Source of the DNA: Phytopseudomonas straminea | Lineage (GTDB): Bacteria; Pseudomonadota; Gammaproteobacteria; Pseudomonadales; Pseudomonadaceae | Assembly: GCF_900112645.1 (NCBI RefSeq) | Contig: NZ_FOMO01000006.1 | Coordinates: 210,586 to 274,585 of the forward strand | Direction: 5' to 3' | Length of the DNA: 64,000 bases | Shown here: in pieces, positions 8,533 through 17,214 of the stretch | Position numbering within the stretch: the first letter of the stretch is position 1 | Layout of the letters: each line of letters opens with the position of its first letter | The notes under the pieces: model-generated | Database searches by the model: none | The model's input: the letters and a program-made list of their open reading frames with translations, nothing else | Told to the model about the DNA's origin: nothing | Translations under genes and position numbers: made by a program

Positions 8533-8564
8533 AGTATAGAAAGTGAATGGCAGTGCTTTTCACT
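8533..8564. promoter_or_regulatory. Divergent dadA/lrp promoter region with imperfect inverted repeat
   Basis: The span contains AGTATAGAAAGTGAA and, inverted, GTATACAGTGAAAA, in an AT-rich patch between dadA and lrp. Read on the minus strand, TATACT (8533-8538) is a candidate dadA -10 box, with no convincing -35. Lrp is known to control dad genes in other bacteria, so this is the likely operator. Confidence 0.45.
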
Positions 8565-8628
8565 GTATACAACCGTATATTCGAAGGGAATTCTGGCTTT
8601 ATCAGCCTTTCACGGAGAGGTGCCGAGC

Positions 8629-9117
8629 ATGCGTACGCAACACCAGAGCCGCCGCGAGCTGGACAAGATCGACCGCAACATCCTGCGCATCCTCCAGGAG
8701 GACGGGCGCATCTCCTTCACCGAGCTGGGCGAACGGGTCGGCCTGTCGACCACACCCTGCACCGAGCGGGTCCGCCGCCTGGAGCGCGAAGGCATCATCA
8801 TGGGCTACCACGCCCGCCTCAACCCGCAGAACCTCAAGGCCAGCCTGCTGGTGTTCGTGGAGATCAGCCTGGACTACAAGTCCGGCGATACCTTCGAGGA
8901 TTTCCGCCGCGCCGTGCTCAAGCTGCCCCACGTGCTGGAATGCCACCTGGTGTCCGGCGACTTCGACTACCTGGTGAAGGCGCGCATCAACGAGATGGCC
9001 AGCTACCGTAAATTGCTCGGCGACATCCTGCTCAAGCTACCCCACGTACGCGAGTCGAAGAGCTACATCGTGATGGAAGAGGTCAAGGAGAGCCTGGCGC
9101 TGCCCGTGCCGGAGTGA
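8629..9117 (+). CDS. lrp: Lrp/AsnC-type regulator of alanine catabolism
   Basis: Leucine-responsive type regulator of 162 residues. The N-terminal HTH (DRNILRILQEDGRISFTELGERVGLS, about residues 15-42) is followed by a RAM ligand-binding domain (VLECHLVSGDFDYLVKARI). The ATG at 8629 is preceded by GGAGAGG with eight bases of spacing, which decides it against the upstream in-frame GTG 8620. Its divergent position beside dadA matches the DadR/Lrp gene of P. aeruginosa, which activates dadAX in response to alanine. It probably also binds its own promoter. Confidence 0.93.
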   Translation: MRTQHQSRRELDKIDRNILRILQEDGRISFTELGERVGLSTTPCTERVRRLEREGIIMGYHARLNPQNLKASLLVFVEISLDYKSGDTFEDFRRAVLKLPHVLECHLVSGDFDYLVKARINEMASYRKLLGDILLKLPHVRESKSYIVMEEVKESLALPVPE

Positions 9118-9118
9118 C

Positions 9119-9472
9119 CTAGACGAGCACCTGTCGCGTCGAGGCGATCAGCTGGTGCACCTGCTGTTCGACACGCGCTTCGATCGGCTGCTCGGGCCCG
9201 CGACCATGGGGGCACGGCAGGTTCGGCGTGGTGCCGAACAGCCGGCAGATCAGCGGGCGCTGGTCGTACACCTGGCAGCCATTCGGCCCCAGGTGCACGC
9301 AGTTGTACTCGGCCAAGGCGGCGTCCTGCTCGGCGCGGGTCTTGCGCGGCAGGCGCGCCATTTCCTCGGAGGAAGCGGTGACCGGGCCGCAGCAATCGTG
9401 ACAGCCAGGCACGCAATCGAAGCGCGGAATCTGGCGGCGCAACAGGTCGATCTTGCGGCTGGTGCAACTCAT
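9119..9472 (-). CDS. YkgJ-type cysteine-cluster protein
   Basis: Small protein of 117 residues with eight conserved-type cysteines: C20, C24, C27, C28, C58, C66, C76 and C87 (motifs CVPGCHDCC and GPNGCQVYDQRPLICRLFG). This is the YkgJ/UPF0153 pattern, thought to bind zinc or an iron-sulphur cluster; its role is not known to me. The start MSCTSRKIDL was chosen because the longer reading frame adds about 40 proline- and alanine-rich residues of non-coding look. It is convergent with lrp, with one base between the two stop codons. Confidence 0.85.
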   Translation of the reverse strand: MSCTSRKIDLLRRQIPRFDCVPGCHDCCGPVTASSEEMARLPRKTRAEQDAALAEYNCVHLGPNGCQVYDQRPLICRLFGTTPNLPCPHGRGPEQPIEARVEQQVHQLIASTRQVLV

Positions 9473-9624
9473 GGTCGGGGGCTCTGGAACGGCAGGCGGG
9501 CATGGTACAGCCGAGCCCAGGCCAGGCAAAGCTCGGCCTGCTCGGTAATCGGCGGTTGGCTCGCAGCGGATTGCGCGCTTATGCTTCGTCAATTTTTACC
9601 CACACCGAAATCAGGATTTCGCAC

Positions 9625-10938
9625 ATGACCGCCCGTGCCCACCCGCCGGTTCATAGCGCCGAGCATGCGCCCTCCTACTACGCCGCCAGCGTCAACCAGC
9701 AGCTCGACTTTCCGGTGCTGCAAGGCGAGCAGCGCGCCGACGTGTGCATCGTCGGCGGCGGGTTCTCGGGCCTGAACACGGCCATCGAGCTGGCTCAAAA
9801 AGGCCTGTCGGTGGTACTGGTCGAAGCGCATCGCATCGGTTGGGGCGCCAGCGGGCGCAACGGTGGGCAACTGATTCGCGGCGTCGGCCATGGCGTCGAG
9901 CAGTTCGAATCGGTGATCGGCAAGGACGGGGTGCGCGAGCTGAAACTGATGGGCCTGGAAGCGGTGGAGCTGGTGCGCCGGCGAGTCGCCCAGTTCGAGA
10001 TCGCCTGCGACCTGACCTGGGGCTACTGCGACCTAGCCAACAAGCCGCGCGACCTGGCCGGCTTCGCCGAGGATGCCGCAGAACTGCAGGGCCTCGGCTA
10101 TCGCCACGAGCTGCGCCTGCTACAACCGGAACAGATGCACGAGGTGGTCGGCTCACAGCGCTATGTCGGCGGCATGATCGACATGGGCTCCGGGCATCTG
10201 CACCCCCTCAACCTGGCACTCGGCGAAGCCGCTGCTGCGCGGAGCCTGGGCGTGCGCCTTTTCGAGCATTCGCCGGCCATGCGCATCGACTATGGTAGCG
10301 AGATCCGCGTGCACACCGCCCAGGGCGTGGTACGCGCCCCTCAACTGGTGCTGGCCTGCAACGCCTACATCCGCGACCTGAACCCGACACTGGGCGGCAA
10401 AGTGCTGCCCGCCGGCAGCTACATCATCGCCACCGAGCCGCTGAGCGAGGAGCAGGCCAGCGCGCTGATCCCGCAGAACATGGCGCTTTGCGACCAGCGG
10501 GTGGCCGTTGACTATTATCGGCTTTCAGCCGACCGCCGCCTGCTGTTCGGCGGTGCCTGCCGATACTCCGGCACCGATCCGTCCGATATCGCCGCCTATA
10601 TGCGGCCAAAGATGCTCGCGGTATTCCCGCAGTTGCAGGACGTGCGTATCGACTACCAGTGGGGCGGGATGATCGGCATCGGCGCCAATCGCCTGCCGCA
10701 GATCGGCCGCCTCAAGGATCAGCCCAACGTGTTCTACGCCCAGGCCTATGCGGGCCATGGCGTGAATGCCACGCACCTGGCCGGCAAGCTGCTCGCAGAA
10801 GCCATCGCCGGGCAAGCAGGCGGCGGCTTCGAGCTGTTCGCCAAGATGCCGCACATGACCTTTCCCGGCGGTCGCCATCTGCGCTCGCCGCTGCTGGCGC
10901 TGGGCATGCTCTGGCACCGACTCAAGGAACTGGCCTGA
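9625..10938 (+). CDS. FAD-dependent amine oxidoreductase, PuuB-like
   Basis: DAO-family flavoprotein of 437 residues. The FAD motif CIVGGGFSGLNTAIELAQ begins at about residue 41 and is followed by IGWGASGRNGGQLI, typical of gamma-glutamylputrescine oxidases and glycine-oxidase relatives. The C-terminal signature FYAQAYAGHGVNATHLAGK is the usual GHG FAD contact. It would oxidise an amine or gamma-glutamyl-amine to an aldehyde, which fits the aldehyde dehydrogenase gene kauB 5 kb away. The exact substrate cannot be read from sequence. The gene seems to be transcribed alone and is followed by a REP pair. Confidence 0.8.
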   Translation: MTARAHPPVHSAEHAPSYYAASVNQQLDFPVLQGEQRADVCIVGGGFSGLNTAIELAQKGLSVVLVEAHRIGWGASGRNGGQLIRGVGHGVEQFESVIGKDGVRELKLMGLEAVELVRRRVAQFEIACDLTWGYCDLANKPRDLAGFAEDAAELQGLGYRHELRLLQPEQMHEVVGSQRYVGGMIDMGSGHLHPLNLALGEAAAARSLGVRLFEHSPAMRIDYGSEIRVHTAQGVVRAPQLVLACNAYIRDLNPTLGGKVLPAGSYIIATEPLSEEQASALIPQNMALCDQRVAVDYYRLSADRRLLFGGACRYSGTDPSDIAAYMRPKMLAVFPQLQDVRIDYQWGGMIGIGANRLPQIGRLKDQPNVFYAQAYAGHGVNATHLAGKLLAEAIAGQAGGGFELFAKMPHMTFPGGRHLRSPLLALGMLWHRLKELA

Positions 10939-10946
10939 TAGCGCTG

Positions 10947-11019
10947 GTAGCCTGCGTTTGAGCGCAGCGATACCCAGGAAAAGGGGTCCCGGGTATCGCT
11001 GCGCTCAACGCCGGGCTAC
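10947..11019. repeat. REP pair (BIME-like), second copy of the 663-731 family
   Basis: Inverted REP units GTAGCCTGCGTTTGAGCGCA (from 10947) and, on the other strand from 11019, GTAGCCCGGCGTTGAGCGCA. They share GAGCGCAGCGATACCC with each other and with the pair after rep. The pair lies between convergent genes, the usual REP position. Confidence 0.85.
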
Positions 11020-11023
11020 CTGT

Positions 11024-11263
11024 CTAGAGTTTCCAGAACGGCAGCGTGGCTTCGCGCTGCGCCTGCTCGCGGCTCAGGCCGATGTCCTGCAGTTGAGCAT
11101 CGCTGAGCTTGAGCAGCGCGCGCCGGGTGGTCAGGCGACGGATGAAACGCTGCCAGCGATGCGTCATTACCGTGCGCGCCGGCACCGCGGCCAGTCGCAG
11201 CCCGTTACCGCCTTCCAGCTCGCTGCCTTTCAAGGTCAATCGCACATCGCTCAGCCCGTTCAT
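11024..11263 (-). CDS. DUF1127 domain small protein
   Basis: Protein of 79 residues. The C-terminal half holds the DUF1127 pattern: RRLTTRRALLKLSDAQLQDIGLSREQ, followed by a tail ending PFWKL. The N-terminal half has no recognised domain. The start MNGLSDVRL has AGGAGAG seven bases upstream; longer in-frame starts are less likely. DUF1127 proteins are short, basic and in some alphaproteobacteria bind RNA; that role is not shown here. Its promoter region faces the MocR-type regulator gene, so it may be a target of that regulator. Confidence 0.75.
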   Translation of the reverse strand: MNGLSDVRLTLKGSELEGGNGLRLAAVPARTVMTHRWQRFIRRLTTRRALLKLSDAQLQDIGLSREQAQREATLPFWKL

Positions 11264-11349
11264 GTCGCTCTCCTGCGCATTGAGGTCATGGGAGATCATG
11301 ATGGCGGTCAGCGAAAAAGCATGACAGATGCAAAGAAAGGGAATTAAAT

Positions 11350-11430
11350 CCATACAGATTAACCATCGAGTGAACTGAATGGTTCCGCGAAGAGCCATCT
11401 GTATGGTTCAACTGGCTCCCTTGCATACAG
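11350..11430. promoter_or_regulatory. Candidate MocR/GntR operator with three CATACAG boxes
   Basis: CCATACAGAT (11350-11359) and its exact inverse ATCTGTATGG (11397-11406) are 37 bases apart, and a third CATACAG lies at 11424-11430, ten bases before the regulator's ATG. The arrangement is like the direct and inverted operators used by MocR-type regulators. It could control both divergent genes. Confidence 0.5.
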
Positions 11431-11440
11431 GTGCGTGAAC

Positions 11441-12874
11441 ATGACCCTCTATACCAACCTGGCCGACCTGATTGGCGAACGCATCGAGCAGGGCCTTTAC
11501 CGGCCGGGCGACCGCCTGCCCTCGGTGCGCGCCCTGAGCCAGGAGCACGGAGTCAGCCTGAGTACCGTGCAGCAGGCCTACCGCCACCTGGAAGACCGCG
11601 GCCTGGCGCTACCGAAACCGAAATCCGGCTACTTCGTGCCGCAAGGCCGCGACAAGCCGGCGCTGCCGAAGATCAGCCGGGCGCCGCAACGCCCCGTGGA
11701 CGTCTCGCAGTGGGATCAGGTGCTGGAACAGATCGCCCCTTCGCCACGCAATGATTTTGTCCAGCTGGGCCGCGGCCGCCCGGACATCGACAGCCCGACG
11801 CTCAAGCCCCTGTTGCGTGCGTTGTCGCGGCTGAGCCGCAAGCAGGACCTGCACACCCTGACCTACGGCAGCATCTACGGTGACGTGCGCCTGCGCGAAC
11901 AGGTCGCCCGCCTGACCCTGGACTCCGGCTGCCAGCTGACCTATGAGGACATAGTCATCACCACCGGATGCCACGAGGCGCTGTCGGCGGCGATCCGGGC
12001 GATCTGCGTGCCGGGCGATATCGTCGCCGTCGATTCGCCGAGCTTCCACGGCGTGATGCAGGCACTCAAAGGCTTCGGCATGAAGGCTCTGGAGTTGCCC
12101 ACCGACCCGCTCACCGGCATCAGCCTCGAGGCGCTGGAGCTGGCCCTGGAACAATGGCCGATCAAAGCCATTCAGCTCACCCCCAACTGCAACAACCCGC
12201 TGGGCTACATCATGCCCGAGGCCAACAAGCGCGCTCTGCTGGCCCTCGCCCAGCGCCACGACGTGGCGATCATCGAGGACGACGTGTACGGCGAGCTGGC
12301 CTTTCACTACCCGCGCCCACGCACCATCAAATCCTACGATGACGACGGCCGCGTGCTGTTGTGCAGCTCGTTTTCCAAGACCCTGGCGCCCGGCTTCCGT
12401 GTCGGCTGGATCGCGCCAGGCCGCTACCTCGACCAGGTGCTGCACATGAAATACCTGGGCACCGGCGCCACCGCACAGCTGCCGCAACTGGCGCTGGCCG
12501 AATACATCGAAGGCGGCCACTACGAACCGCACCTGCGCCGCATGCGCGGCCAGTACGCACGCAACCTGGAACAGATGAGCGACTGGGTCAGCCGCTACTT
12601 TCCGCCTTCGGTGCGGGTCAGCCGGCCCCAGGGCAGCTTCATGCTGTGGGTCGAGATGCCCGAGGGTTTCGACAGCCAGCGCCTGAACCGCGAACTGGCT
12701 GCGCACAAGATCCAGGTCGCACCGGGCAGCATCTTTTCCGCCGCCGGCAAGTACCGCAATTGCCTGCGCATGAACTACGCCACGCGCCCCAGCCCGATCA
12801 TCGAGGCAGCGGTGCGCAAGGTGGGCGAAACCGTCGCGACCATGCTGGAAGAGTCACCACCGCCGAGAAACTGA
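11441..12874 (+). CDS. MocR-type regulator: GntR HTH fused to an aminotransferase-like domain
   Basis: Protein of 477 residues. Residues 1-65 are a GntR winged helix (LYRPGDRLPSVRALSQEHGVSLSTVQQAYRHLED, in two halves). The rest is a fold-type I aminotransferase domain with TPNCNNPLGY, the Asp-Tyr stretch EDDVYGEL and the PLP lysine K313 in CSSFSKTLAPG. Such proteins sense PLP or an amine and act as activators or repressors. The ATG at 11441 is preferred to GTG 11435 because the CAGG box is nine bases before it. Candidate targets are itself, the divergent DUF1127 gene and amine catabolism nearby. The stop is 62 bp before the phospholipase gene. Confidence 0.88.
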   Translation: MTLYTNLADLIGERIEQGLYRPGDRLPSVRALSQEHGVSLSTVQQAYRHLEDRGLALPKPKSGYFVPQGRDKPALPKISRAPQRPVDVSQWDQVLEQIAPSPRNDFVQLGRGRPDIDSPTLKPLLRALSRLSRKQDLHTLTYGSIYGDVRLREQVARLTLDSGCQLTYEDIVITTGCHEALSAAIRAICVPGDIVAVDSPSFHGVMQALKGFGMKALELPTDPLTGISLEALELALEQWPIKAIQLTPNCNNPLGYIMPEANKRALLALAQRHDVAIIEDDVYGELAFHYPRPRTIKSYDDDGRVLLCSSFSKTLAPGFRVGWIAPGRYLDQVLHMKYLGTGATAQLPQLALAEYIEGGHYEPHLRRMRGQYARNLEQMSDWVSRYFPPSVRVSRPQGSFMLWVEMPEGFDSQRLNRELAAHKIQVAPGSIFSAAGKYRNCLRMNYATRPSPIIEAAVRKVGETVATMLEESPPPRN

Positions 12875-12936
12875 ATCTTTCCCGGCGCAGCAGCGTCCTA
12901 TCAGCACATCCGGACAGCCGATTGGAGGCTGCAACT

Positions 12937-14490
12937 GTGCCCTTGCGCGTGCTCTTTATCGCCCTGCTGATTCTCGGCGGCTGTACCAACCAGGTGCCCA
13001 TCGTGCCCAGCCAGGCCATTCCCGCGGCCGAGTCGTCATTCGGCGCCGGGCTCGAAGCGCGCGCCGCCGAGCATCAGGGGCACTCCGGCTTTCGCCTGCT
13101 GCCGGCCAGCAACGAAGCCTTCGCCGCCCGTGCCGAACTGATTCGCGCCGCGCAGCACAGCCTCGATCTGCAGTACTACATCGTGCACGACGGCCTGAGC
13201 ACCCGCGCACTGGTCAAGGAGCTGCTGCAAGCCGCCGACCGTGGTGTGCGCATCCGCATCCTGCTCGACGACACTACCAGCGACGGCGAGGACTACAAGA
13301 TCGCCCTGTTGGCCGCCCATCCAAATATCGAAATCCGCGTGTTCAACCCGCTGCACCTGGGGCGCCTGACCGGCGTGACGCGAGTGATCGGCCGCGGCCT
13401 GAATCTCTCCCAGCAGCACCGGCGCATGCACAACAAGCTGTGGCTGGCCGACAGCGCGGCGGCCATCGTCGGCGGGCGCAACCTGGGCGATGAGTATTTC
13501 GATGCCGAGCCGAACATGAACTTCACCGACATCGACATGCTCGCCGTCGGCCCGGTGGCCCACGACCTGGCGCAAAGTTTCGACCAGTACTGGAACAGCC
13601 GGCTGAGCCAGCCTATCGAGGAATTCGTCTGGCGCCAGCCCTCGCTGAAAACCCTCGACAAGGCGCGCAAGGGCCTGCGCGAATACCTCGACACCGCCCG
13701 CGTCGAGCAGCCCGAACTCTACGAACGCCTGCTCGCCTATCAGCACACGCCGAAGCTGAACGTCTGGCTCGACGAGCTGATCTGGGCACCCGGCATCGCC
13801 CTGTGGGACGCACCGAGCAAAGTGCTGGCCAGCGGCGAACCAGACCCGCATCTGCTGCTCACCACGCAGCTCGCGCCGCACATCCAGGCGGCCAAGAGCG
13901 ATCTGGTGATGGTCTCCGCCTACTTCGTGCCAGCGCCGGCCGGCCTGGAGTACCTGATCGGCCTGGCCGACAACGGCGTGGAGATCCGCCTGCTGACCAA
14001 TGCCCTGGAAGCCACCGACGTGCCGGCGGTACATGGCGGCTACGCGCCCTATCGCCAGGAAATGCTCGAACATGGCATGCGTCTGTACGAGTTACGCAGC
14101 GAACCAGGCGCCGATTCGCCGCCGGCCTACAGCCTCAGTGGCAGCTCCAATTCCAGCCTGCACAGCAAGGCCATCGTCATCGACAAGCAGAAATCCTTCG
14201 TTGGCTCCTTCAACGTCGACCCGCGCTCGGTGCTGTGGAATACCGAGGTCGGCGTACTGGTCGACAGCCCGAAGCTGGCCGCTTACCTGCGCGAGCTGGC
14301 CCTGCAGGGCATGAAACCGTCGGTGAGCTACGAGGTGCGCCTACAGCACGACGCCAACGGCGCGACGCGGATGGTCTGGATCGGCGAGGACGACGGCAAG
14401 GAATTCGTCCTCACCGAGGAACCCGGCAGCCGCTGGCGGCGCTTCAATGCCTGGTTCGCACGGGCCATCGGCCTGGAGAAAATGCTATAG
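12937..14490 (+). CDS. Phospholipase D family lipoprotein (cardiolipin synthase C-like)
   Basis: Protein of 517 residues with two HKD motifs: HNKLWLADS at H165, and HSKAIVIDKQ at H409, each followed by the expected GGRN or GSFN. This two-domain layout matches bacterial cardiolipin synthase ClsC and related phospholipases D. The N-terminus is a lipoprotein signal with lipobox LGGC (C16), so the enzyme should be anchored outside the cytoplasm. Start is GTG with GGAGG eight bases upstream; the longer reading frame overlaps the upstream gene and is not coding. Whether it makes cardiolipin or cleaves phospholipids cannot be read from sequence. It overlaps the end of the MFS gene by six bases. Confidence 0.85.
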   Translation: MPLRVLFIALLILGGCTNQVPIVPSQAIPAAESSFGAGLEARAAEHQGHSGFRLLPASNEAFAARAELIRAAQHSLDLQYYIVHDGLSTRALVKELLQAADRGVRIRILLDDTTSDGEDYKIALLAAHPNIEIRVFNPLHLGRLTGVTRVIGRGLNLSQQHRRMHNKLWLADSAAAIVGGRNLGDEYFDAEPNMNFTDIDMLAVGPVAHDLAQSFDQYWNSRLSQPIEEFVWRQPSLKTLDKARKGLREYLDTARVEQPELYERLLAYQHTPKLNVWLDELIWAPGIALWDAPSKVLASGEPDPHLLLTTQLAPHIQAAKSDLVMVSAYFVPAPAGLEYLIGLADNGVEIRLLTNALEATDVPAVHGGYAPYRQEMLEHGMRLYELRSEPGADSPPAYSLSGSSNSSLHSKAIVIDKQKSFVGSFNVDPRSVLWNTEVGVLVDSPKLAAYLRELALQGMKPSVSYEVRLQHDANGATRMVWIGEDDGKEFVLTEEPGSRWRRFNAWFARAIGLEKML

Positions 14491-15627
14491 CGCGACGCGC
14501 TCGTCGAAGGCGTGGGGCCGCCAGGCCAACCAGATAAAGGCTGCCGCGCCGACCGCCATCAGCATCGGCAATGCATGTCCGCTGATCCATTGGCTGACCG
14601 CGCCGGTAGCCAGCGGCCCGACCAGGCAGCCAATGCCCCACAACTGCGCCACATGGGCATTGGCGCGCACCAGCTGATCGTCACGAAAACGTTCGCCGAT
14701 GAGAATCAGCGACAGGGTGAACAGACCACCCGCACTGGCGCCGAACAGCACCAACACCGGCCAGATCACCGGCGTATGCAACAGCAGCGGAATGCCCAGG
14801 CTGGAGAGCAGCAGCACCACGCCGCATAGGCGGAATAGCGTCACCCGCGAGATGCGGTCGGCAAGCAGGCCGATGGGCAGCTGCAGCACCGCATCACCCA
14901 CCACCACTACGCTGGCCATGAACAGCGCCACTTCCTGGGTAAAGCCCTGGCGCAGCCCGTAGATCGGCAACAGGGTTAGCATCATCGCCTCGAAGGCGGC
15001 AAACAGCATCACTGCCCAGGCGATGGCCGGCATGCGCTGGCAGAACACCAACAGGCCACGCCCGGACGCGCTGTGGGCATCGACCACCGGTGCGCCGGTG
15101 CGGCCGATCAGCAGCAGCGAGCCGCCGACCAACAGCGACACGCCAAACCAGAAGCCCAGGTCGGTATCGGTGCCCAGCACGCTAAGCAGCAGCGGCCCGC
15201 ACAGCTGGCTCAGGGCGTAGCCGGTGCCATACAGCGCCACCAGCCGGCCGCGCCACTTCTCCACCGCCAGTTGGTTGATCCAGCTCTCGCCGAGAATGAA
15301 CACCACGGTCAGGGTCACGCCCAACAATAGGCGCAGCACAATCCAGACGGGATAGCTCTGCAGCAGCGCCAGGCCGGTGACCGACAGCGCGCCGGCCAGC
15401 AGACAGAATTGCATCAGCCGTGGCGTCGGGCAGCGCGCGGCCAGCCCGCCAGCCAGCGAGGCGCCTAGCAGCACGCCGATGGCCGGCGTGGCCGCCATGA
15501 TGCCGATGGCGAACGAGCCATAGCCCCAACTCTCCAGGCGCAGCGACACCAGCGGCATGGTCACGCCCATGGCCAGACCGATACTGATCACCGCCAGGCA
15601 GACGGCGAAGTAGGTTCCCCAACGCAT
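14485..15627 (-). CDS. MFS transporter, YcaD-like
   Basis: Inner-membrane carrier of 380 residues with about twelve hydrophobic segments. Family signs include MPLVSLRLESWGYGSFAIGI in the first loop and GESWINQLAVEKWRGRLVALYG between helices 4 and 5, a feature of the YcaD group. Substrate is unknown. Same strand as kauB with about 90 bp between, but a GC-rich hairpin separates them, so the carrier may be read through only partly from the kauB promoter. Confidence 0.85.
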   Translation of the reverse strand: MRWGTYFAVCLAVISIGLAMGVTMPLVSLRLESWGYGSFAIGIMAATPAIGVLLGASLAGGLAARCPTPRLMQFCLLAGALSVTGLALLQSYPVWIVLRLLLGVTLTVVFILGESWINQLAVEKWRGRLVALYGTGYALSQLCGPLLLSVLGTDTDLGFWFGVSLLVGGSLLLIGRTGAPVVDAHSASGRGLLVFCQRMPAIAWAVMLFAAFEAMMLTLLPIYGLRQGFTQEVALFMASVVVVGDAVLQLPIGLLADRISRVTLFRLCGVVLLLSSLGIPLLLHTPVIWPVLVLFGASAGGLFTLSLILIGERFRDDQLVRANAHVAQLWGIGCLVGPLATGAVSQWISGHALPMLMAVGAAAFIWLAWRPHAFDERVAL

Positions 15628-15648
15628 TACTGACTCCCTCGAAACACA

Positions 15649-15675
15649 GCGGCCGGGCTCTGGGAGCCCGGCCGC
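15649..15675 (-). terminator. GC-rich hairpin between kauB and the MFS gene
   Basis: Twelve-pair stem GCGGCCGGGCTC / GAGCCCGGCCGC with a three-base loop, 46 bases after the kauB stop on its strand. It is followed by TGTGTTT, a weak T tract, so it is a partial terminator or a processing site. Confidence 0.6.
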
Positions 15676-15720
15676 CGGCTTGCTCAGGCCCGCCGACTGG
15701 CGGGCCTCATCCGTGCAGGA

Positions 15721-17214
15721 TCAGAGTTTGATCCAGGTGGCTTTCAGTTCGGTGTACTTATCGAAGGCGTGCAGAGACTTGTCACGGCCGTTGCCCGACT
15801 GCTTGAAGCCACCGAACGGCGCGGTCATGTCGCCGCCGTCGTACTGGTTGACCCACACGCTGCCGGCGCGCAGAGCGCGGGCGGTCAGGTGCGCCTTGGA
15901 GATATCCGCGGTCCACACCGCGGCGGCCAGGCCATACACGGTGTCGTTTGCGATCTGCACGGCTTGCTCGGCGCTGTCGAAGCCGATCACCGAGAGCACC
16001 GGCCCGAAGATTTCCTCGCGAGCGATGGTCATGGCATTGGTCACGCCGTCGAAGATGGTCGGCTCGACATAGGTGCCGCCGCTCTCCTCCAGGGTGCGCT
16101 TGCCGCCGATCAGCAGCTTGGCGCCATCCTTGTGGCCGGCCTCGATGTAACGCAGCACGGTGTCCATCTGCTGAGTATCGACCAGGGCGCCGACGTTGGT
16201 GTCCGGGTCCAGCGGGTTGCCGGCCTTCCAGCCTTTCAGGGCCTCGACCACCATCGGCAGGAAGCGCTCCTTGATGGAGTTTTCCACCAGCAGGCGCGAG
16301 CCCGCGGTGCACACTTCGCCCTGGTTGAAGGCGATGGCACTGGCCGCAGATTCAGCAGCGGCCTTGAGATCCGGCGCATCGGCGAACACGATGTTGGGGC
16401 TCTTGCCACCGGCCTCCAGCCATACGCGCTTCATGTTCGATTCGCCGGCATAGATCATCAGTTGCTTGGCGATCTTGGTCGAGCCGGTGAACACGATGGT
16501 GTCGACATCCATATGCAGGGCCAGGGCCTTGCCGGCGGTGTGACCATAACCGGGCAGCACGTTGAACACACCGGCCGGGATTCCGGCTTCGATGGCCAAT
16601 TGGGCGACGCGGATGGCGGTCAGCGGCGATTTCTCGGACGGTTTAAGGATCACCGAATTACCGGTGGCCAGGGCCGGGCCGAGCTTCCAGCTGGACATCA
16701 GCAGCGGGAAGTTCCAAGGCACGATGGCTGCCACAACGCCGACCGGCTCGCGGGTCACAAGACCGAGCTGGTCATGGGGCGTCGGCGCGACTTCGTCGTA
16801 AACCTTGTCGATCGCCTCGGCGCTCCAACGGATGGCATTGGCCGCCGCCGGTATATCGATGCCCAGCGAATCGCTGATCGGCTTGCCCATGTCGAGGGTT
16901 TCCAGCAGCGCCAGCTCTTCGGCGTTGGCCATCAGCAGCTCGGCGAAGCGGATCATCTTGGACTTGCGCTTGGCCGGGGCGATACGCGACCACACGCCGG
17001 AATCGAAGGCGGCGCGCGCCGACTTCACCGCCAGTTCGGCGTCCGCCAGGTCGCAACTAGCGACCTGGCCCAGCACCCGGCCATCGACCGGGCTGATGCA
17101 TTCGAAGGTTTCACCGCTCTGCGCAGACTGGTACTCGCCCTGCACGAAGGCGCGGGTCTCGATTTTCAGATCCTTTGCACGCTGCTCCCAGTCGGTACGG
17201 GTCAAACGGGTCAT
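15721..17214 (-). CDS. kauB: Broad-specificity aldehyde dehydrogenase KauB
   Basis: NAD(P)-dependent aldehyde dehydrogenase of 497 residues. The catalytic cysteine is C302 in NQGEVCTAGSR and the general base is E267 in WLEAGGKSPN; the cofactor motif FTGSTKIAK precedes them. KauB of P. aeruginosa has this length and oxidises 4-guanidinobutyraldehyde, 4-aminobutyraldehyde and related polyamine aldehydes. The start MTRLTRTDWEQ has GAGG nine bases before it. Its divergent neighbour is a cupin protein, and the PuuB-like oxidase at 9625 could supply its aldehyde substrate. No clear sigma-54 promoter is seen upstream. Confidence 0.92.
   Translation of the reverse strand: MTRLTRTDWEQRAKDLKIETRAFVQGEYQSAQSGETFECISPVDGRVLGQVASCDLADAELAVKSARAAFDSGVWSRIAPAKRKSKMIRFAELLMANAEELALLETLDMGKPISDSLGIDIPAAANAIRWSAEAIDKVYDEVAPTPHDQLGLVTREPVGVVAAIVPWNFPLLMSSWKLGPALATGNSVILKPSEKSPLTAIRVAQLAIEAGIPAGVFNVLPGYGHTAGKALALHMDVDTIVFTGSTKIAKQLMIYAGESNMKRVWLEAGGKSPNIVFADAPDLKAAAESAASAIAFNQGEVCTAGSRLLVENSIKERFLPMVVEALKGWKAGNPLDPDTNVGALVDTQQMDTVLRYIEAGHKDGAKLLIGGKRTLEESGGTYVEPTIFDGVTNAMTIAREEIFGPVLSVIGFDSAEQAVQIANDTVYGLAAAVWTADISKAHLTARALRAGSVWVNQYDGGDMTAPFGGFKQSGNGRDKSLHAFDKYTELKATWIKL

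Noticed and set aside
8543..9011. Two overlapping plus-strand frames over lrp
   Set aside because: Both are out-of-frame shadows of lrp, which has the HTH and RAM domains.
12361..12936. Upstream extension of the phospholipase reading frame
   Set aside because: It overlaps the regulator gene out of frame; the GTG at 12937 with GGAGG and the lipoprotein signal fixes the start.
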